From NCBI RefSeq assembly GCF_946187255.1, contig NZ_CAMHRZ010000109.1, positions 1 through 10,179 of the forward strand: 10,179 bases of DNA, given 5' to 3'. A program made the position numbers and the translations under genes. The notes beneath the pieces are model-generated. The model was not told the origin of the DNA, ran no database searches, and saw only the letters and a program-made list of their open reading frames with translations. The first letter of the stretch is position 1. Each line of letters starts with the position of its first letter. Origin of the DNA: an uncultured Ruminococcus sp. (GTDB taxonomy: Bacteria; Bacillota; Clostridia; Oscillospirales; Ruminococcaceae). Positions 6,098 through 10,179 of this stretch are shown here, piece by piece.

Positions 6098-7417
6098 CTA
6101 CCTGCAAAGCTCCGCACGAATCTTACCTATCTTCCTGTCCTCTGCCTTGATGACACTGAATTTGACGTTTTCCCACTGTACTGTAGGGCGTTCGCCGTCG
6201 TCGGGGATATGACCCAGCAGCTCGATGACCATAGCGCCTATGGTTTCAAAGGGTGAATCCTCGTCGGGCTCCTTGCCGAGAGCTTCCATTACGTCCTCGT
6301 AATCCGCATTGCCCTCTATCTCGAAAACGCCCTCCGACACTTTGGTGATCTCTTCCTTCTCGTCGTCGAATTCATCAACTATATTCCCGACGATGGTCTC
6401 GATAAGATCTTCCAGAGTGACCACACCAGCAGTGCCGCCGTATTCGTCCACCGCCACAGCCATCTGTATCTTCTGGGCGGTGAGCTCTTTGAAAAGTTCT
6501 CCGCACTTCTGGCTCTCGGGGACGAACACCACATCGCGCATAAAGTCCGCCGCTGTCATATCTTCCGCACTTTCGTGGAATACCAGTGTCAGCAGATCTT
6601 TGGCATATAGTATGCCCTGTATATCGTCGATACTCTCCTTATATACGGGTATCCTGGAAAATCCGCTCTCTATCGCCAGCTCAACGGCTTCCCGGACAGG
6701 TGCGCTCTCCTCTATCGCAGCCACCTCTGTGCGGTGGGTCATGACCTCACCGACTTCGATATCATCGAACTCGAAGATGTTGCTTATCATCTCCGCCTGA
6801 CTTTCCTCGATGGCACCCGTTTCATTGACAGCGTCCACCATCATCAGTATCTCTTCCTCTGTGACGGCTTCGCCCGCATGGATATCCTTAACGCCGCAAA
6901 GTCTCAGCAGCACCCTTGTGATGCCGCCGCAGACTGTCTCGATGGGTCTGAACACAGCCAGCCAGCAGCGGTATATCCCTGCCGTCCTCAGCACGAATTT
7001 TTCTCCGACCCTGCCTGTGGTACACAGCTTTTTCGGCACACCCATGCATATTATGTTCACCCAAAGCACCAGCACCGTCAGTATCACCGCTGCGGAGCAT
7101 ATCCCCGCCGCAGGCTCTGCTCCCCCGAAAAGCTGAGAAAATGTGTTTTTCAGCGGTCGGAAGAACCACATGAACGCGCAGGCGGTCTGCAATGCTATCA
7201 TGGCTGTTCTTGCAGTCAGGTTCAGTTCCAGGAACCTGCCCGTCTTTTCCATCAGCTTTTGCAGTGCTGCGGCGCGTTTGTTGCTCTCAGCCAGCTTTTT
7301 AAGGCGCGAGTCGCTCATTTCCACAGCCGCGCACTCACAGGCATAAAAAAATGCCGTCAGCAGTCCGCAGACAATAAGCGCCGCCGCGCCGATGTACCCT
7401 CGTTCGGGAACGTCCAT
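6098..7417 (-). CDS. CNNM/CorC (HlyC) family membrane protein, DUF21 with CBS pair
   Basis: This 439-residue integral membrane protein belongs to the CNNM/CorC family, linked to Mg2+ efflux and ion homeostasis. The DUF21 domain (about 8-180) has helices near 8-29, 67-87, 104-125 and 143-156. A CBS pair follows: CBS1 about 224-282 (GEVMTHRTEV, SRIPVY) and CBS2 about 291-347 (VDEYGGTAGVVTLEDLIE), normally a nucleotide-binding switch. A CorC_HlyC domain (about 360-438) closes it (EGVFEIEGNADYEDV, IPDDGERPTVQW). The usual GExxPK motif of DUF21 reads CMGVPK at 124-129, so the Glu is missing, and the early FFSxSE-like motif reads FFYACE; the ion site may be altered. AAGGAA lies 11 nt before the ATG. 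A consensus promoter stands upstream and the transglutaminase gene follows. Confidence 0.93.
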   Translation of the reverse strand: MDVPERGYIGAAALIVCGLLTAFFYACECAAVEMSDSRLKKLAESNKRAAALQKLMEKTGRFLELNLTARTAMIALQTACAFMWFFRPLKNTFSQLFGGAEPAAGICSAAVILTVLVLWVNIICMGVPKKLCTTGRVGEKFVLRTAGIYRCWLAVFRPIETVCGGITRVLLRLCGVKDIHAGEAVTEEEILMMVDAVNETGAIEESQAEMISNIFEFDDIEVGEVMTHRTEVAAIEESAPVREAVELAIESGFSRIPVYKESIDDIQGILYAKDLLTLVFHESAEDMTAADFMRDVVFVPESQKCGELFKELTAQKIQMAVAVDEYGGTAGVVTLEDLIETIVGNIVDEFDDEKEEITKVSEGVFEIEGNADYEDVMEALGKEPDEDSPFETIGAMVIELLGHIPDDGERPTVQWENVKFSVIKAEDRKIGKIRAELCR

Positions 7418-7489
7418 TCGTCATCAATTTCCTTTCTTATGTGTATATGAATACAAAAAATTACACTTTACCATACATCTATACACTAT

Positions 7490-7518
7490 ATCATAACAAA
7501 CATTCCCCCGATTGTCAA
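7490..7518 (-). promoter_or_regulatory. Sigma-A promoter of the CNNM-transglutaminase unit
   Basis: Consensus TTGACA (-35, 7518-7513) and TATGAT (-10, 7495-7490) are 17 nt apart. Transcription would start near 7483, giving a leader of about 66 nt. It is divergent from the lipoprotein promoter at 7647-7675. Confidence 0.85.
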
Positions 7519-7646
7519 GCCTGTTTTTGCCCCTTCCGCGTGTTTTTTGAAAATATTGTTAACAGTAAAAACAGCGTATCTGCGCCCTTATTCCGCCCCG
7601 CAGGTAAAAAAACTGATATTTGCCGCAAAAAATTGATATATATTGC
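7519..7646. other. Core of the divergent intergenic region
   Basis: The 7418-7730 gap has no gene. Its outer parts hold the two divergent promoters and leaders. The middle is A/T-rich with short poly-A runs; I see no convincing operator, riboswitch or small ORF with a ribosome site. Confidence 0.5.
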
Positions 7647-7675
7647 TGGACATGAGCTATATAATATGCTATAAT
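7647..7675 (+). promoter_or_regulatory. Extended -10 sigma-A promoter of the lipoprotein gene
   Basis: TGGACA (-35, 7647-7652) and consensus TATAAT (-10, 7670-7675) are 17 nt apart, with TGC before the -10 (extended -10). Transcription would begin near 7682, about 49 nt before the ATG at 7731. A second TATAAT at 7660-7665 lacks a well-spaced -35. Confidence 0.8.
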
Positions 7676-7730
7676 GTATGAGGAGATTTATGCTCACGGT
7701 ATGATTACGGGATATAAAGGAGAGATACGG

Positions 7731-8867
7731 ATGAAAAAATTTGCAGCACTTACACTGGCACTGGTAATGTGTCTTGGAATGGTTTCCTGCGGTGAAAGCG
7801 GTTCGGGAGATGCTTCACAGGGAGCAAAGGACGACAATTCGGCTACTACCACCACCGCCGCCGATACTCCCGATACTACAGAGACCCAGCCTGCCGAGAC
7901 TGAAACTCAGCCTGTTGAGACAGAACCCGCAGAGCCTGAGCCGGAGGTGGAGTCCTACGAGCTCACAAACTCGACTCTCGGTATAAAGTGCAGTCTCGAT
8001 CTGCCCAAGTTTGAGGGCTGGAGCGAGACAAAAAATACCGAAGACGGCTTTGATACCACCAAAGAGTACAAGTATGAATTCGTGGCTGAGGACGGCAGCA
8101 ATTCCTACTGCACCGTAAGGGTATGCCTGCTTGTTGATTCCACCAGCGGTCTTGACTGGTTCATAAAGCAGAACGAGGAAATCCCCAACACCGAGTATAC
8201 AGGCTATATCACAGGTCATTCGAGATCACAGGACTGCCCGATGAACTTCTATACAGTTGATTATATGGACGGCAAGGTGAGAGTTGATGTCAACCCTTCC
8301 TGCATGAACGAGAATATGCCCGAGGATCAGTATCAGCTGCTGCTCGAAACTATACAGAAGTCCTTGAAAGTCGAGGTGCTGGAAGAAAATGGTCTTTATG
8401 ACAGCGACGGCAGTCTGCTGACTCTTGACGGACTGCTGAAGATCCCCGCATCCGCAGAGATCGGCGGCACAAAGACCGATATCAAGTTCAGGACAAGGAA
8501 CAGATCTGTACGCGCTTATTCCGAGTTCACTGCTGACGGCAACGAGATAGAGATATCCGACGGCGGCAAGGAACGCAGTGATGTTTTCGAGAAGTTTATC
8601 GAAAACAAGGCAAAGGATCAGCCCTATGACTGCGAGGTCAACGGACTTGCCGCAAAGGGCAGACTGTGGAACGACATGGGCACCCTTACTGCCGAATATA
8701 TCGTTAAGTTTGACGATGAGACCTACTATGATTTCTATGTATACAGCAAGGGCACTCTCGATCTCGCCGCTATCAACGAGATGATGAACGGTGCTGAGAG
8801 AGGCGACCTCGAAGCACAGATGAACGGCTACCTCAGCGAATTTGTTGCGGGCATCACAACACGCTGA
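7731..8867 (+). CDS. Lipoprotein of unknown function
   Basis: This is a 378-residue secreted lipoprotein of a family I do not recognise. A lipoprotein signal peptide (MKKFAALTLALVMC...) ends at Cys20 within GMVSC, the probable lipidation site. A Thr/Glu/Pro linker (38-73) contains the repeated unit TETQPAE / TETQPVE and would space the protein from the membrane. Two mixed alpha/beta regions follow (about 78-215 and 219-378). Both end in beta-strands then a helix, which hints at a tandem duplication, perhaps PsbP-like, but this is weak. The ATG at 7731 is chosen because AAGGAG lies 8 nt upstream and it starts the signal peptide; an in-frame ATG at 7674 would overlap the promoter. It is a single-gene unit with its own promoter and a strong terminator. 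Confidence 0.9.
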   Translation: MKKFAALTLALVMCLGMVSCGESGSGDASQGAKDDNSATTTTAADTPDTTETQPAETETQPVETEPAEPEPEVESYELTNSTLGIKCSLDLPKFEGWSETKNTEDGFDTTKEYKYEFVAEDGSNSYCTVRVCLLVDSTSGLDWFIKQNEEIPNTEYTGYITGHSRSQDCPMNFYTVDYMDGKVRVDVNPSCMNENMPEDQYQLLLETIQKSLKVEVLEENGLYDSDGSLLTLDGLLKIPASAEIGGTKTDIKFRTRNRSVRAYSEFTADGNEIEISDGGKERSDVFEKFIENKAKDQPYDCEVNGLAAKGRLWNDMGTLTAEYIVKFDDETYYDFYVYSKGTLDLAAINEMMNGAERGDLEAQMNGYLSEFVAGITTR

Positions 8868-8891
8868 CGGTAAATCACAGCATATAAACAT

Positions 8892-8931
8892 AGACCGCTG
8901 CTGTCCCGTATGGGGCGGCGGCGGTCTTTTT
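8892..8931 (+). terminator. Intrinsic terminator after the lipoprotein gene
   Basis: A 16-bp stem (AGACCGCTGCTGTCCC with GGGGCGGCGGCGGTCT, three G-U pairs) closes a GTAT loop and ends in a run of five T. It lies 24 nt after the lipoprotein stop and insulates the xre promoter. The following 8932-9021 stretch shows nothing further. Confidence 0.95.
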
Positions 8932-9021
8932 ATGTATATCCCCGCTCCTGCTGTGTATCGCCGCAGCCCGTATGAGGATAACGGAGTTTTGTGAAAGTTT
9001 GGAGAAAATTTTACATAAGTG

Positions 9022-9050
9022 TTGACAAAACAGATCATATAGTGTAAAAT
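9022..9050 (+). promoter_or_regulatory. Sigma-A promoter of xre
   Basis: Consensus TTGACA (-35, 9022-9027) and TAAAAT (-10, 9045-9050) are 17 nt apart. Transcription would start near 9057, about 35 nt before the ATG. The -10 is embedded in a perfect dyad (9042-9055). Confidence 0.85.
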
Positions 9051-9055
9051 TACAC
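9042..9055. promoter_or_regulatory. Perfect dyad over the xre -10: candidate operator
   Basis: GTGTAA and TTACAC arms flank two A bases, forming a perfect palindrome that covers the -10 box and ends just before the expected start site. XRE regulators commonly bind such dyads and repress their own promoters, so self-repression is a reasonable inference; binding is not shown. Confidence 0.5.
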
Positions 9056-9068
9056 CAAGAGAGAAATT

Positions 9069-9078
9069 TGACACCATA
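9069..9078 (+). repeat. Direct repeat TGACACCATA, copy 1 (xre leader)
   Basis: This 10-bp sequence lies in the xre leader directly before the AGGGAGGTG ribosome site. An identical copy is at 9587-9596 after the xre gene. Its TGACACCA core differs by one base from TTACACCA at 9050-9057, which includes the right arm of the promoter dyad. Confidence 0.5.
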
Positions 9079-9091
9079 GGGAGGTGGTGAG

Positions 9092-9550
9092 ATGAACCGT
9101 GACGAGTTCATTGGCATGATGAGCAAGAACCTTAAACTGGTGCGCACCGAGTTCGGGCTGAACCAAGACAAAATGGCGTACTGCCTGGGTATATCGAAGA
9201 AAACGCTGGTGGAGATAGAAAAAGAACGTTCCCAGCTGGGATGGACCGGCGCAGCGGCGCTGGCGGAGATATTCTCGGACAGCAGTGTGCTGCAAAACGC
9301 CTTCGGCGGCGAGATGAGCGACCTTGTAAAAGCCCTTGCCTTCGATGACACCACTGTGAACTTCCGCCAGACACACGGCGGGAAAGTATGGTGGAAGCAG
9401 ATAGAGGAAACGGACAAGTGGAAGATACAGCAGAACTACATCTCCCAGCACTACCGCCTGCTGACTGCGGGCAACAGATGCGTGTATTCCTCCTTCCACC
9501 TTGAAAAAGTTAGACAGGCGGCGGAAGAATACGAAAAGAACATGGAGTAA
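9092..9550 (+). CDS. XRE-family helix-turn-helix transcriptional regulator
   Basis: This is a 152-residue DNA-binding regulator. The XRE-type helix-turn-helix spans about 13-47: NLKLVRTEFGLNQDKMAYC then LGISKKTLVEIEKER, with the recognition helix around SKKTLVEIEK. The remainder (50-152) is a Trp- and Gln-rich C-terminal part (VWWKQIEE, KWKIQQNYISQHYRLL) and a final charged helix; I recognise no ligand or peptidase domain. Many Firmicutes carry short regulators of this general form. The ribosome site AGGGAGGTG (9078-9086) is very strong. A consensus promoter with a dyad on its -10 lies upstream, which suggests autoregulation. The small membrane protein 92 nt downstream on the same strand is the likely target or partner. 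Confidence 0.9.
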   Translation: MNRDEFIGMMSKNLKLVRTEFGLNQDKMAYCLGISKKTLVEIEKERSQLGWTGAAALAEIFSDSSVLQNAFGGEMSDLVKALAFDDTTVNFRQTHGGKVWWKQIEETDKWKIQQNYISQHYRLLTAGNRCVYSSFHLEKVRQAAEEYEKNME

Positions 9551-9586
9551 AAGCGGACAAAAATAAGACAGAGACTTTGTGCAGAA

Positions 9587-9596
9587 TGACACCATA
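9587..9596 (+). repeat. Direct repeat TGACACCATA, copy 2 (before the membrane protein gene)
   Basis: This is identical to the copy at 9069-9078. It ends 20 nt upstream of the TATAAT at 9617 and overlaps the position a -35 box would occupy, a plausible site for control by the adjacent XRE protein. Confidence 0.5.
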
Positions 9597-9616
9597 AAAA
9601 GACGGCAGACAAAACG

Positions 9617-9622
9617 TATAAT
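9617..9622 (+). promoter_or_regulatory. Candidate -10 box of the small membrane protein gene
   Basis: A consensus TATAAT lies 20 nt before the ATG at 9643, but no recognisable -35 hexamer stands 16-18 nt upstream. The promoter may be weak or regulator-dependent, or the gene may be read from the xre promoter, since no terminator separates the two genes. Confidence 0.4.
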
Positions 9623-9642
9623 ATAAGTAAAAGGCAACAGCT

Positions 9643-10146
9643 ATGAAAAGAGAAACAAAACTTTACAATCTGATATTCCCGATCTGGCTGCTGGTATTTA
9701 TTCCCTGGCTGGTATTCCCCGCAGCGGCGCTGAATTTCGGGATAGATACGCTGGTACTGCTGCTGACTCTTCGGCATCTCGGCGTGACACCAAAGAAAAC
9801 GGTGTGGAAAAAGAGCATAATCCGCGTTGTGATATTCGGATTTCTCGGAGATATCGCGGGTGCGCTGGCAATGATAGGGATAGACGCTGCACTGTCGGCG
9901 GCAGGTTTCCACAATATCGACTCGGCACTGATGTACGATCCCTGGTCGCATATAGCGGCGCTTTGTATAGCCCTCGTATGCATGGTGTTTGCCAGCTTTG
10001 TGATATACAAGCTGGATAAGCGCTTCGCATTCAATAAGACCGACCTGACGGATATACAGAAGAAAACTGCGGCGCTTTCCCTCGCAGTCTTCACAACGCC
10101 GATACTTTTCATCGTCCCCACTAAGCTGTTTTTCAGATACTACTGA
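9643..10146 (+). CDS. Small polytopic membrane protein of unknown function
   Basis: This 167-residue integral membrane protein is not assigned to a family. Hydrophobic segments lie at about 9-28, 29-43, 58-85, 101-123 and 143-163, suggesting four or five helices. The N-terminal LYNLIFPIWLL and the Pro/Trp-rich first hairpin are reminiscent of unnamed Firmicute membrane proteins. Basic loops (KKTVWKK at 51-57, KLDKRF at 123-128 and QKK at 139-141) give likely cytoplasmic sides. No catalytic motif is visible. AAAAGG lies 8 nt before the ATG. It follows the XRE gene by 92 nt with no terminator, so the two may be cotranscribed or the regulator may control it through the repeat at 9587-9596. Confidence 0.8.
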   Translation: MKRETKLYNLIFPIWLLVFIPWLVFPAAALNFGIDTLVLLLTLRHLGVTPKKTVWKKSIIRVVIFGFLGDIAGALAMIGIDAALSAAGFHNIDSALMYDPWSHIAALCIALVCMVFASFVIYKLDKRFAFNKTDLTDIQKKTAALSLAVFTTPILFIVPTKLFFRYY

Positions 10147-10176
10147 TAATACTTCTAGGAACAGCGCAATTATCGG
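10145..10176. repeat. Inverted repeat at the window edge
   Basis: GATAAT just after the last stop codon can pair with ATTATC near the end of the window across an 18-nt gap. It could be part of a terminator, but the downstream sequence is not visible and the loop is long. Confidence 0.2.
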
Positions 10177-10179
10177 CTT

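Noticed and set aside
8882..8940. CRISPR-like or REP-like repeat because of the GC-rich symmetric sequence
   Set aside because: It is a single hairpin with a T-run directly behind a gene and is fully explained as an intrinsic terminator.
8226..9077. A 283-codon minus-strand frame across the lipoprotein 3' end and xre promoter
   Set aside because: It runs through a strong plus-strand terminator and promoter, has no ribosome site, and overlaps the well-supported lipoprotein in antisense.
9785..9792. A further TGACACCA match inside the membrane protein gene
   Set aside because: It encodes part of GVTPKK in frame and lies far from any promoter, so it is probably a chance match to the flanking repeat.

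Overview
The window looks like chromosomal DNA of a fibre-degrading Firmicute, most likely a Ruminococcus close to R. albus. I infer this from the GH5 cellulase with a CBM2-like cellulose-binding module, the GtrA, SipW-like and CNNM proteins, the AGGAGG-type ribosome binding sites and the sigma-A promoters. This is recognition from sequence alone; no database search was run. GC content is moderate, and no insertion sequence, phage module or CRISPR array is visible.

Layout. Positions 1-7417 are read almost entirely on the minus strand. From the right they are: a CNNM/CorC-type membrane protein (6098-7417) followed closely by a membrane-anchored transglutaminase-like protein (start corrected to a TTG at 6071); a two-helix membrane protein with a signal-peptidase-like (SipW-type) domain and a long charged cytoplasmic tail (3433-4608); a membrane-anchored GH5 cellulase (1298-3232); a GtrA-family membrane protein (602-1120); an unusual tRNA-like element (475-575); and a NarL-type response regulator that runs off the left edge (1-440). 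Positions 7731-10146 are read on the plus strand: a lipoprotein of unknown function, an XRE-family regulator, and a small polytopic membrane protein. The 7418-7730 gap is a divergent promoter region.

Transcription units. Convincing promoters lie before the CNNM, SipW-like, cellulase, gtrA, lipoprotein and xre genes. Strong intrinsic terminators follow the SipW-like gene, the cellulase and the lipoprotein. So the SipW-like gene, the cellulase and the lipoprotein look like single-gene units. CNNM plus transglutaminase form a pair, and gtrA, the tRNA-like element and the response regulator share one direction with only a weak hairpin between the first two.

Most interesting points. (1) The tRNA-like element has a D-arm, a T-arm and an 8-bp acceptor like bacterial tRNA-His, but its anticodon stem closes a loop of about 37 nt instead of 7. 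It sits directly upstream of the response-regulator start. (2) The xre promoter has a perfect dyad over its -10 region, and a 10-bp direct repeat flanks the xre gene, which suggests a self-regulating circuit that includes the neighbouring membrane protein. (3) The SipW-like protein seems to lack the family's catalytic His. (4) The CNNM protein lacks the usual Glu of the DUF21 ion-site motif. I found no clearly new multi-gene defence or mobile system.
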